Positions 28,416 to 37,420 of a DNA stretch of 64,000 nt are shown one piece after another; the first letter of the stretch is position 1; every line of letters begins with the position of its first letter. Made by a program: the position numbers and the translations under genes. Below the pieces are notes generated by a model, which saw nothing but the letters and a program-made list of their open reading frames with translations, made no database searches and was not told the origin of the DNA. Origin of the DNA: Isochrysis galbana. Taxonomy: Eukaryota > Haptophyta > Isochrysidales > Isochrysidaceae. Location of the stretch: assembly GCA_018136815.1 (NCBI GenBank), contig CM030931.1, positions 6,964,399 through 7,028,398 on the forward strand, written 5' to 3'.

Positions 28416-31148
28416 ATGGAGCTCGAGCCGTTCTCTCTCTCCGTGGTACTCGCGGGGCATGAGCAAGACGTGCGCGCGGTCGGCGCGACACGCGATGGCC
28501 GGGTGCGCCGCCGCCGCCATCTCCGCCAACCGGTGGGGACAGCCGCTGGCCCACAGAGGCCCATTCACTCACTCACTCTCTCCCCCCCCCCCCCCCTCCC
28601 TCCCTCCCTCCCCGCCCCTCCTCTCTCTCCCCCCCCTCTTGTGTGCAGATGCTTACTGGCTCGCGCGATGCAAGCGTCCGCGTCTGGAAGATCAGGGCTG
28701 GCGAGACTGGCACGCCCGAGCCCACATGTGAGGCGACGCTCCTCGGCCACACGCACTACGTCGGCACTGTTGGTGTTGGTCTTGATGGCGCGCTCGTCTC
28801 GGGATCCAACGACAAGCACATCATCGTGTGGGATACTGCGTCGTCGACGCCAGCGCACATCCTTCAGGGGCACACGGACGTCGTCTCGTGTGTTCGCGCC
28901 TGTCCGGTACGCCCCACAGCTTGCCGCCAAAAGACCTTGGCTCAGGGCAGCATTGAGACCCCTCAGCATGCTTGCCTTCCCGCCTGCGCAGGTGACAGGC
29001 CGTCTCTTCTCAGCGTCATGGGACAAGACGGCTCGCGCTTGGGACATCTCGACCTCTGCTTGCATTGCCATCTTCAAGGGGCATGAGGCCGCACTCTGGT
29101 CGGTGCTCCCCATTGGTGACAGCGAGGTTCGCGTGATCACGGCCTCGGCCGACCGCACCATAAAGCTGTGGAGTGGCGAGAAGTGTGAGAGGACCTATAC
29201 TGGGCACGCCGACGTGGTGCGTGACCTGGCGCTAGTGGGCGACGTCGGCTGCTTTCTCTCATGCTCCAACGATTCGACTGTGCGGATGTGGCAGCTCGAC
29301 GGCGAATGCCTGCGTATTCTACGAGTGTCTGAGACATTCGTGTATGGCGTGGCGGTGCTGCCTAGTGGCGAGTGGCTCACTTGCTCCGAGGATCGGACGA
29401 TCCGTGTCTGGTCTGGCTTGAAGGACGAATGTGTGCAATCGATTGCTCATCCGGCAACGGTGTGGGCATGTGCGGCAATGCCCAATGGCGATGTAATCGC
29501 CGGGTGCGCGGACGGTAAGGCCTATGTCTGGACCCGCGTGCCGTCGCGCTGCGCCGGGCTTGAACTCCAAGCAGCCTTTAAGGAGGAGGTTGCTGCTGTA
29601 GCGATGCCGGCGCAGCAAGTGGAGGGAATGGTCGGCGACCTTGAGGTTGCGAAATTGGCGACGGAGGATGCCCTCGCTGAGCCTGGCAACCGCGAAGGCC
29701 AACACAAGATTGTCAAGGACAAGAACGGGACGCCCATGCTCTATCAATGGTCCATGGCTGCAGCATCGTGGGAGAAGATTGGCGAAGTGACAGGCTCTTC
29801 GGACGGCGGCACCCTAGGCAAGCGTTCATACGGTGGCAAAGAGTACGACTACCTTTTTGACATCGACATCAACGGGACGATGCTCAAGCTGCCTTTCAAT
29901 CGCGGGGATGATCCGTGGATGGCGGCCCAGCACTGGCTATGGAATAATGACATCGACCAGGGGTTCCTCGACCAAGTGGCGCAGTTCATAATACAGAACA
30001 CGCCTGGCAACACTCCGGCCACTGTCGCCGGCAACGTCGATCCCTTCACCTCAAGTGGCGCATACCGCCCTGGTGCTTCGAGCGTCCCTGGTGGCGGTGG
30101 CCTCGGAGGCAATGTCGATCCCTTCACCTCGTCCGGAGCCTACCGACCTGGAGCCCTGCCCGCTGGCGTGCCAACCTGCGGCGGTTCATCCGCACCGGCG
30201 GATCCATGGATGCGCGGCGCGTATACTACAGCCCAGGGGGCAGCGGCGCGCGCGGCGGCAGCCATCCAATCCACCGCCAGCGTCACATATGCGAACTTTG
30301 GCACTGCCAAGCATGACGCAGTGCTCGCCAAGCTCCTCGAGTTTTCGTCCACGTTGCGCGATGGTGAGGCGGCCGACATGGCACTGAACGCTGGAGAAGC
30401 GACGGCGGTCACTGAATTGGTCGGTGCACTCCGCTCGGGTGCATTGACAGACAAGGTGGCTCGCGAGGGGCTGGCAGCTTTGAGCGGCGGCAACGGCCGG
30501 CCCGGCACGCTCAAATGGCCCTCCAATCTGCTTTTCCCAGCACTTGATGTCCTGAGGCTACTTTTGCTACACATTCCCCGTGCTCCACTCGAGGTTCTCG
30601 ACCCTCCGCTCATCCCGCGACTGCTCGAGCTTCTTGCCCCAGGCTCCGCCACCGCCGCCGATAAGGCTGCGCCGCTCATGATTTTACGTGGTCTCGCCAA
30701 CGTCCTCGCAAACCAAGATGTGCGCTCTCTGGTTGTGCCACATGTTGGCTCGATGCTCGACACGCTCTCCAACTATGTTGGTAGCGACGGTTCGGTGCAA
30801 GCACGGCTCGCCGCTTGTACCGTCCTCTTAAACGCCTGCTCCCTTCTCAGGGAGCCTACTCCGCCCCCGGACGCCGAGGCACTCGCGCTCCAAGCCGTCT
30901 CGCTCATCGCGCATGCACTGGGATCGGCCACGCAGCTCACGTTGCAGGCCGAAGAGGAGGCGCTGTACCGACTCTTGTGCGCGACATCAACTGTCCTTGA
31001 AGCTGGACCCGGGGCCCTGGAGGCTGCAAACGACCTTGGCCTTGATGCAGCGCTTAGCTCGCTTTCACTCGGCACCAGTGCCGCCGCGAAAGTCCAGCAA
31101 AAGCTCTCAGATGTGAAAGCCAGTCTAGCAAAGCGTAGCAAACCGTGA
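28416..31148 (+). CDS. PLAA: PLAA/Doa1 (Ufd3) ubiquitin-binding Cdc48 cofactor, 3 exons
   Basis: Links ubiquitinated cargo to the p97/Cdc48 ATPase in protein turnover and endosomal sorting (family knowledge). Exons 28416-28502, 28649-28906 and 28992-31148 join in phase to 833 residues; both introns are GT-AG. Residues 1-~385 form a WD40 propeller (LAGHEQDVRAVGATRDGR, GSRDASVRVWKIR, GSNDKHIIVWDT, SASWDKTARAWDI, TASADRTIKLWSG, CSNDSTVRMWQLD, CSEDRTIRVWSG). The PFU ubiquitin-binding domain is at ~430-530 (YDYLFDIDINGTMLKLPFNR, then WMAAQHWLWNNDI). The PUL domain, which contacts Cdc48, takes ~600-833 and is Armadillo-like. The PFU-PUL linker holds a duplicated block, GNVDPFTSSGAYRPGA, twice. Confidence 0.95.
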   Translation: MELEPFSLSVVLAGHEQDVRAVGATRDGRVRRRRHLRQPVGTAAGPQRPIHSLTLSPPPPLPPSLPAPPLSPPPLVCRCLLARAMQASASGRSGLARLARPSPHVRRRSSATRTTSALLVLVLMARSSRDPTTSTSSCGILRRRRQRTSFRGTRTSSRVFAPVRYAPQLAAKRPWLRAALRPLSMLAFPPAQVTGRLFSASWDKTARAWDISTSACIAIFKGHEAALWSVLPIGDSEVRVITASADRTIKLWSGEKCERTYTGHADVVRDLALVGDVGCFLSCSNDSTVRMWQLDGECLRILRVSETFVYGVAVLPSGEWLTCSEDRTIRVWSGLKDECVQSIAHPATVWACAAMPNGDVIAGCADGKAYVWTRVPSRCAGLELQAAFKEEVAAVAMPAQQVEGMVGDLEVAKLATEDALAEPGNREGQHKIVKDKNGTPMLYQWSMAAASWEKIGEVTGSSDGGTLGKRSYGGKEYDYLFDIDINGTMLKLPFNRGDDPWMAAQHWLWNNDIDQGFLDQVAQFIIQNTPGNTPATVAGNVDPFTSSGAYRPGASSVPGGGGLGGNVDPFTSSGAYRPGALPAGVPTCGGSSAPADPWMRGAYTTAQGAAARAAAAIQSTASVTYANFGTAKHDAVLAKLLEFSSTLRDGEAADMALNAGEATAVTELVGALRSGALTDKVAREGLAALSGGNGRPGTLKWPSNLLFPALDVLRLLLLHIPRAPLEVLDPPLIPRLLELLAPGSATAADKAAPLMILRGLANVLANQDVRSLVVPHVGSMLDTLSNYVGSDGSVQARLAACTVLLNACSLLREPTPPPDAEALALQAVSLIAHALGSATQLTLQAEEEALYRLLCATSTVLEAGPGALEAANDLGLDAALSSLSLGTSAAAKVQQKLSDVKASLAKRSKP

Positions 31149-31620
31149 AGGCATGTCGCCGCTCGCCTCTTGGATCTCACGCCAATGCAGCTTGCGCAGG
31201 GAGTAGTACTCGTGGCAAGAAGCGCCTCTTCCACCCCTGCCTACCCGCTTCCTCGTCGATATTTGAGGGTTCCTACGCGAGTTCGCGAGTTTGCCATCTA
31301 TCCGTACTATCATGTCCGAGATTGTTATGTCTGCCACACTTCTTGGGCAAGGAAGAGTTGGGATTTAGCGCAGAGGAGAGAAATTTCTTGAGGTACTCAT
31401 TGGTTGCGCCCACTCCACCCTCGTTGTGACAAGAAAGGAAGGCGGGTCCGTGCCCCGTTGCGATGCTCATCGAACACCATATTGGAGGTCGTATGCCACA
31501 CGAGGGAGAAGAGCCTTAGCATGCGTAAGGCGTAAAGAGGGTACGCATTATTATACGAACGCCTTAGACTAAGAATAAAGACGACAACAACATACAACTA
31601 ATCGTCTTGTTGTGAGGGTG
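31149..31620. other. Gene-free stretch
   Basis: PLAA 3' flank; no gene or repeat recognised. Confidence 0.4.
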
Positions 31621-31621
31621 C

Positions 31622-31835
31622 CGACATCATCCAAGTATGGCATACAAATCTCCCACGCCAGCCCACCGAGAACGGCGTCCATGAGGCGGCACATATACGA
31701 GGGACCGGATTGAACACCGAAAGGCAAGTAATTGAACTCGTACTTGCCGCGATGAGTAGTGAACGCGGTGATATGTTTATCGGACTCTTTGATCGGTATA
31801 CCCCAGAAGCCAGATGCCAGGTCTAGGGTGCAAAG
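31622..31835 (-). pseudogene. Ty3/gypsy-type reverse transcriptase fragment (second copy)
   Basis: Same ~70 codons as 2867-3075 (LDLASGFWGIPIK ... YLDDVG), with only a few base differences. The frame extends slightly upstream (MNLDSLFLCT). Upstream the pol sequence is cut by the retroposon starting at 31856. Confidence 0.8.
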
Positions 31836-31855
31836 GAATAAAGAATCGAGGTTCA

Positions 31856-32500
31856 ACTAAGTTTATACTTGGTTGCCCCATGGGGGGGCACGAGCCCCCC
31901 CCTCTCTCCACTCCTCCCCTGCCATGGGGGAGGAACCACCCATGCTCCTGGCACGCCTGATGGCTTGCCAGGAGCACACTGCCCTGCTGACCCACTCTCT
32001 CAGTGGCAGGCTTGCCTGCCTCGCGCGTCCTGGCCTGTCGTGGCCAGCCCATCGCTCCAACCCCCCCTCCCCCCCTGTTCGACAGGCAGACAGGTGCAGA
32101 TTGGGGACCCCTGAGGCACAGGAGCGCCAGCGAGGGAGAGGCAGGGGAGGCCAGGGCCCAGCCCCAGCCTCCTCTGCCCCCTGAGCTGGCCTCCAGGGGC
32201 CTCCAGGGGTCGCCAGGGGCAGCTGCAGGCCTGCCGCAGGCGCGCCATCGCGCGTGCTTGCAGGAGAGGGGAGAGAGAGCGCGGAGAAGGGGGTGGGCGG
32301 AGCGAGAGCTCCGCTCACCGGAAAATAGGTAAGTCCCGCACCTGTTTACAGGATAAGTCGGGACCGAGGCCGCCGCCAGCCCGGTAGGCGTAGGAGGAAG
32401 GGGGGAACGGATCGCCGGGGCCGTCTCTCTCTGGTAGGTCGATGAGAGGGGGAGGAGGGGACCCGGGGGAGGGGCCCCGGGGGGAGGGGAGAGACCCCAA
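31856..32500 (+). mobile_element. AACTAAG retroposon, long copy
   Basis: Starts CAACTAAGTTTATACTTGG, then GGGGGGCACGAGCCCCCC, CTGGCACGCCTGATGGCTTG, the GACAGGCAGACAGGTGCAG block, CGCCAGCGAGGGAGAGGCAG, GGCGCGCCATCGCGCGTGC, GGTAAGTCCCGC, TGTTTACAGGATAAGTCGGG. It is colinear with 42832-43588 over ~560 bp. The 3' end and any target duplication could not be fixed. The insertion point is at the edge of the gypsy RT fragment. Confidence 0.75.
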
Positions 32501-32514
32501 GACCTATCGATTGT

Positions 32515-33085
32515 TTACGTTAGTGTTTTCGCAATATACGGTAATATTTCCCCCGGTCCCAGGGGTGCCCCCCGCGGTTCCCGACCGCCTCTGCGTCCAG
32601 AGTCCCCCCCGCGGAAAGAGTGAACGCACGGCGTGCACCTTCCTGGAAGTTGCTATGCGCACGCACGGCGCCACGCGGGGGGGGGAAGTCGATGTGCATA
32701 CGCACGGCGTGCACAATGATTGCAAGCAATCACACGTGCTGCGCAAACGAAACATCTCGTATATGGCTACTTTACGTTAATGTGGGCCTTAGGGGAAAAA
32801 GTTTCTATGCGCACGCACGGCGCCCTCGCGAGGGGGGAAGTCGATGTGCATACGCACGGCGTGCACAATGATTGCAAGCAATCACACGTGCTGCGCAAAC
32901 GAAACATCTCGTATATGGCTACTTTACGTTAATGTGGGCCTTAGGGGAAAAAGTTTCTATGCGCACGCACGGCGCCCTCGCGAGGGGGGAAGTCGATGCG
33001 CATACGCACGGCGTGCACAATGATTGCAAGCAATCACACGTGCTGCGCAAACGAAACATCTCGTATGGCTCATAGAAACGTTTGC
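32515..33085 (+). repeat. Leader plus three ~152-bp tandem units (palindrome-rich array)
   Basis: A leader (ATACGGTAATATTT ... AGAGTCCCCCCCGCGGAAAG) precedes three units starting near 32657, 32808 and 32961. Each unit carries GCGCACGCACGGCG, a CCCTCGCGAGGGG-type palindrome, GATGTGCATACGCACGGCGT, the hairpin TGATTGCAAGCAATCA, and AAACGAAACATCTCGTAT. The same leader and module order recur at 49680-50240. Repeated short ORFs here are artefacts. Confidence 0.85.
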
Positions 33086-33571
33086 ATCTAGGGACACATT
33101 TTTGGGGGTGGTGATACGGCCAATGAGGCAAAGTTGAGGGGTAGAATTGTATGAGGTGTAAAAAAATAAGTGAGGTGAGTAAAAAGCAAAAGCAAAGGGG
33201 TCCTCTAGTTGCAAGTTGCACCCTCTTATATAGTTTTCCTTAGAAAGCCATTTACATGCCGTAGCGCTGTAGCGTGTAGCACGTTGGTGTTGGGGCCCTA
33301 GAATCTACATTGTAACATTGTACCGGATGGAGCGGCGGCCAGCGAACGAATGCTTTTGCTTTTGCACAAGTCGAGGATCGAGGATTCTCACCGCACAAGC
33401 AGAGGGGAAGCGCGCGCCCAAGCGGGGGGCGCACGCTTCAGCGGGCACGGCACGGTGCAAACGCTGGCACCACCTGGTCCTCTTTTGACGGAACGCGACT
33501 TTCTTACCACACCAAGTTCCCAACTTGGGCCTTAGCTGCTTAGCTGCAAGGGTGGCTCTTTCTTTGTCTGA
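33086..33571. other. Gene-free stretch
   Basis: No gene. A CCTCTTTTGACGGAACGCGA block near 33478 is the reverse of the block at 13585/26085, so a dispersed repeat end lies here. Confidence 0.4.
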
Positions 33572-33718
33572 GCCCCAAACCCAGCTTCTTCAGAACGTGT
33601 GTTTTCATTGTTGCAATGTTTGTTTGGTGCTGATCGGGCTAGTACCTTAGCTGATCAAGTGGAAGCGTCAGTGATGCTGCGGTATAACCGCAATAAGCAC
33701 AACGGCAGCGGCGCGTGA
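33572..33718 (+). pseudogene. hAT transposase C-terminal fragment (copy 3)
   Basis: 49 codons to a stop: NPASSERVFSLLQCLFG, then STLADQVEASVMLRYNRNK. Same final segment as at 15754 and 18883. A stop codon lies directly upstream in frame, so only the tail is present. Confidence 0.82.
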
Positions 33719-34440
33719 CGCGGACATTGGATATTTGCTTGGATATTTGGGGGGGGCGGATGGATATTTCTTGGATATTTCTCACGGATAAATGGGGCAT
33801 TTTCAATGGATAAAGATGCCTACCCCTAGTTGTCCGTCGTTGTTCGCTGCGTCGCTGCACTCTAGCAGCCTAGGCTCCCTCCCTGAGGGAAGAGTTCTTT
33901 GTAGGTCTAACAATCTCTTACTATCCAACACTCTAGGGCCACTAGGAGCGCCTCGCCGCCCCACCGCCCTTCGTTCGCCGTTCGTTCCCCGTCCAAACAC
34001 CCAAATGGGGTTGCCCGACCCAGTCCAGAATTTCATTCACCCGACTCCCGGCGGGGAGGAGGGCCAAAGCGCCGCGCTAGCCGCCGGTGCCGCTCGCGAC
34101 GGAGTGGCCCAGAGCCCTCCGGCTCCGCTCGACTCGACAACAACATGAACGGAACACGGGGGCATGCCCGAGCAGGACCCTAGAGCGTACCCTTGGCCAC
34201 ACGAAGACCACAAGCCCTCCACGAGCACACGAAAGAAAACACAAACACACACCCCAACAGTCAACAGGCCTGCCCTGAACACGGATCCACAACCGGGCCC
34301 ATGGTAGTGTACCAGGGCCGCACCCCTGAAACCAAGGATAAAGGAATGAAGGGGGGAAGGCGAGGAAGCCGAGTGAGGGGAAGAAAGGGCGATGTCTGAT
34401 GTCTAATGTGCGGTAGTAGATACTGTATACTGTCTAGCGA
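33719..34440. other. Gene-free stretch with GGATATTT repeats
   Basis: Four to five TTGGATATTT-like words at 33727-33785, then unassigned sequence. Nothing gene-like up to 34440. Confidence 0.4.
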
Positions 34441-34442
34441 TA

Positions 34443-34556
34443 GGTGTGTAGCCCTGAATCTTCAGATTTTTTTCCCCCTCCCCCATGGCAAGGGAGGAGT
34501 GGAGAGAGAGGGGGGCTCGTGCCCCCCCATGGGCGAACTAAGTATAAACTTAGTTG
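34443..34556 (-). mobile_element. AACTAAG retroposon 5' fragment, reversed
   Basis: On the minus strand it begins CAACTAAGTTTATACTTAGTT (34536-34556 region), GC hairpin, CTCTCTCCACTCCTCCC and stops within ~80 bp. It is bordered on the other side by TAGCCCTGAATCTTCAGAT plus poly(T), a junction word also seen at 50541 and 55340. Confidence 0.7.
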
Positions 34557-35140
34557 CCGGGCCCCCACATTAGGGCACACACTACTCAACACCGTCAACG
34601 ACTTACCCACGAGGCCCGCCCCACCCCTCCCCCAACGCGAGGCCCAAAGTAGCGTTTGCACATGGGCCGACCCCCCGAAACCGAAGAGCAAAAGGAACGA
34701 GGGAGGGGAGCAGGAAGGGGGAGTAGAGGTGTAGAGGTAGGGGTATAGGCGATGTCAACGTGACCCCGGGACGGTGTGAGCCTATAGTAGCTTAGCGGAC
34801 ACCTTCAAGAATGTTTTTCTATCTTCAAGAGATTTATTGTCGGGTGAATGCACCTCCCCACGGCTCAGTGGGCGCGCTTGGTTGGTGCGCTCGCACGGAC
34901 TGGCTTTGCTCGGTCGCGAGCATAAATGGCCGCCCAGCTGAGTCCCCACAATCCGGTCCTCAAGGCTTCTCTGCTGGAGCGAGCCTTGCTTCCCGTAAAA
35001 TCGCAACACCCTCGCTCACAACCCATCCACATCCGCTCTTCAACACCGCCTGCCGTTCCATACACTCATGGCAACTTGCCGTTCCATGGCCCGAGGCCTC
35101 TCGTCGATTCGGGCGAGAGTTGACGCTGAGCACCACCATG
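34557..35140. other. Gene-free stretch
   Basis: No gene recognised on either strand. Confidence 0.35.
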
Positions 35141-35145
35141 GTATC

Positions 35146-35540
35146 TCATACTGCTGGAAAGAGTGCCGCGTCGCCAAGTTTAAATATAATCTTCTTTCCA
35201 CCATCGCACCAATGCTTCATTGAGATATCCCAAGTCCCGGCCTCACCAGTGATCCTTTTCACAGACCTTCGACCGTTGACGCGCTTGCGTGAGAGCGATC
35301 GCCACAACGCATCATGGATCTGTCCATCCACTCCTGTTCCCAGAGAAATGCTGCCCATGGGTTCAGAAAAGCTGGCGTGAGGATGGCGAATCGCAAGCTC
35401 CACTTGGCCGTCGCTGGTATCCAAGAGTTGTCCATAAACACAGCACCCCGGTAGGCCCGCCCCAACGGCAAGTTGCTCGCCATGGCTCGGTGGCAATGTG
35501 CTCGCCACCTGCTCACTCCAGCAAGCGCTAAGAAGCTGTC
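35146..35540 (-). other. Open frame just downstream of the PPR gene, possible extra exon or C-terminal extension
   Basis: About 120 coding-like residues in a different frame from the PPR gene: GCCVYGQLLDTSDGQVELAI, ISLGTGVDGQIHDALWRSL, GTWDISMKHWC. It starts without an ATG only ~40 bp after the PPR stop. A GTGGAT or GTGAGG donor near the PPR end and a TTCTTAG acceptor at about 35537 could join them, but the intron would be unusually short (21-47 nt). Function unknown. Confidence 0.3.
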
Positions 35541-35544
35541 AGCC

Positions 35545-37410
35545 TCACGCTCGATCGGAGCCCCGCTCATCCACCGCCTCGCCCATCTGATTCTTCTCCG
35601 CCTCCTTCAACATGCGTGTCCGCGAGCTTGGAGGGTTGTACCTACGCCCCTCAGCTACTGCAGCAATCGCCTCGGCCACGTTCTTCTCGAGTGTTGGGTG
35701 GATACGGGCGAAGTTTGACTTCATGTCCTCCAGCAGTTCGCCTGCCGCCGCCGCATTGGGCGTCGGCCGTCGCCGCAGGTGCATATTGATGAGAGTGTGA
35801 TACATCGCCACCGGGGGCTTGAGCTCGGCATCCTTACACTGTTGGTAGACGTTCATTGCTACTTGGAACTCTTGCTGCAGTACGTGCAGCGCTGCACGCA
35901 GCGCGTATGTGTTTGCGTTCGGGACAACGCCTTCCGTCTCCATCCGATTGAGGAGGCGTCGGGCGGACGAGTACTCACGCGCGCGCACGCACGTCGCAAG
36001 GAGAGAGTTGTACGTATCAATGTCAGGAGAGAGCCCCAGCTTGGACAACTCGGCCCAAGTAGCAAACGCCCGGTCAAGGTCGGGGATGCGTGCGCATGCC
36101 TCGATGATTATGTTCGCGGCCTGAAGTGGCACGAGCTGATCGGTGGACTGGAGCCGCTCGAGCAGGAAGTAGGCCTCGTCGACGTGTGCCGGGTCACGCG
36201 CGAGGCCGATCGCGATCGCATCAGCCAGCCGTGGCATCACGCGATTGCCCAGCTCGGCATGGCGGGTGGCCACGCGGAAGGCGTCGAGGTGCTGGTCGAG
36301 CTGTATGTGCGCATGGATCACGGCCGATGAGAGCCGCCAATGCAGTCTCGCCTCGCGACTCTCGGCTAGATTCCAGAGCGCGATGACCTTCGAATAGTCG
36401 GGCTTCGAGTTGTCCAGCTCAGAGCGCAGCATGTGCCCAATCTGTTGGGAGACGTTGCGCGTGCTCTGCAGTTCGATCATGCCCTCGAGGCACCTCATTT
36501 GGCCCTCGCCGTGCCGCAGCCGCGTGAACTGGTCGAGCATCCGCTCGTAGGCGCGTGCGTCAGGGGTGCGCCACTCCTCCACCATCCGTGACAGGACTGC
36601 GTACGCCACGTCCGCCTCATCATTGCGGAAGGCGGCGTTGATGATCTTGAAGTAGGAGGTTGCAGTCGGCTGCACGCCGGCCTTGCGCATCGCCACAAGC
36701 ACTTGCTCGGCCTGTTTGAAGTCGCGGCCCGCAGCAAGCGTCGAGATAAGAGTGTGAAAGCACGCACGGTCCGGTGTTAGCCCAGCCTTCTTCATCTCCT
36801 CCAGCAGCTGTAGGCCGCCCTGCTTGTCCGCGATGGCCTCGCAGCCGCGCATGAGCGCAGTGAACCTGTGGGAGGGCGCACCGGCAGGCATCGGACCCAG
36901 TGCGGGCAGTGGCCGGGGGGGGGGGGCGAGGAAGAAAACCTCTGGCAGTGGGGGCGACAGGAGAGCGGACGGCGCGCACGTGGCCGTCTCGCGCGCGAGA
37001 GAGGGGTGCTTGGCAAGCAATGCGTCGATGGTGAGGCGCGCGTCGGCGACTGAGCGGCTCACAGCGACCGCCTCGATGAACGCGTTGAAGGTGGGGGGCT
37101 CAGGCTCGATGCCCGCCTCAGTCATTGCCTCGAACAGCATGACGGCGGTCGCGTAGTCCTTGGCGCGCACTGCGCGGCTCACCTCGCTCTTGTACCAGCT
37201 GGGGGTATGCGACTCAGGCTCAGCGGAAGAAGGAGGCTCTGGACGCGAATCGGCGGGCTCTTCTGGTGCGGGGCTGGGTACGGCAGAGAGGGAGCGGAAG
37301 GGTATCGTCGCGCGTGCGATCGCGCCGAGCGGTTGCAGCGCCGGCGCGCGGCCTGCCACCAGCCGGCGGGCGAGCGGCGCGGCGGAGCGCAGCCGCGCGA
37401 GGGACCGCAT
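35545..37410 (-). CDS. Pentatricopeptide repeat (PPR) protein, organelle RNA-binding
   Basis: PPR proteins bind organellar RNA and steer its processing or translation (family knowledge). 621 codons from ATG 37410. Residues 1-~75 are Arg/Ala/Ser/Pro-rich, a mitochondrial or plastid leader. P-type repeats of ~35 residues follow, e.g. AVMLFEAMTEAGIEPEPPTF, GGLQLLEEMKKAGLTPDRAC, QAEQVLVAMRKAGVQPTATS, SARRLLNRMETEGVVPNANT and FQVAMNVYQQCKDAELKPPV. Between ~144 and ~181 the frame crosses a Pro-rich stretch with intron signals on the coding strand (GTGCGC donor at 36979, CCCTCCCACAG acceptor at 36866; 114 nt, divisible by 3). Its removal would join acg and restore repeat spacing, so it is probably a spliced in-frame intron. 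Divergent from the S1 gene. Confidence 0.88.
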   Translation of the reverse strand: MRSLARLRSAAPLARRLVAGRAPALQPLGAIARATIPFRSLSAVPSPAPEEPADSRPEPPSSAEPESHTPSWYKSEVSRAVRAKDYATAVMLFEAMTEAGIEPEPPTFNAFIEAVAVSRSVADARLTIDALLAKHPSLARETATCAPSALLSPPLPEVFFLAPPPRPLPALGPMPAGAPSHRFTALMRGCEAIADKQGGLQLLEEMKKAGLTPDRACFHTLISTLAAGRDFKQAEQVLVAMRKAGVQPTATSYFKIINAAFRNDEADVAYAVLSRMVEEWRTPDARAYERMLDQFTRLRHGEGQMRCLEGMIELQSTRNVSQQIGHMLRSELDNSKPDYSKVIALWNLAESREARLHWRLSSAVIHAHIQLDQHLDAFRVATRHAELGNRVMPRLADAIAIGLARDPAHVDEAYFLLERLQSTDQLVPLQAANIIIEACARIPDLDRAFATWAELSKLGLSPDIDTYNSLLATCVRAREYSSARRLLNRMETEGVVPNANTYALRAALHVLQQEFQVAMNVYQQCKDAELKPPVAMYHTLINMHLRRRPTPNAAAAGELLEDMKSNFARIHPTLEKNVAEAIAAVAEGRRYNPPSSRTRMLKEAEKNQMGEAVDERGSDRA

Positions 37411-37420
37411 CGACGCGTCA

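Noticed and set aside
32620..33075. Repeated small ORFs reading MATL.../HTHGVHNDCKQSHVLRKRNISY
   Set aside because: The same peptide appears because the DNA is a tandem array; no start-context or conservation argument.
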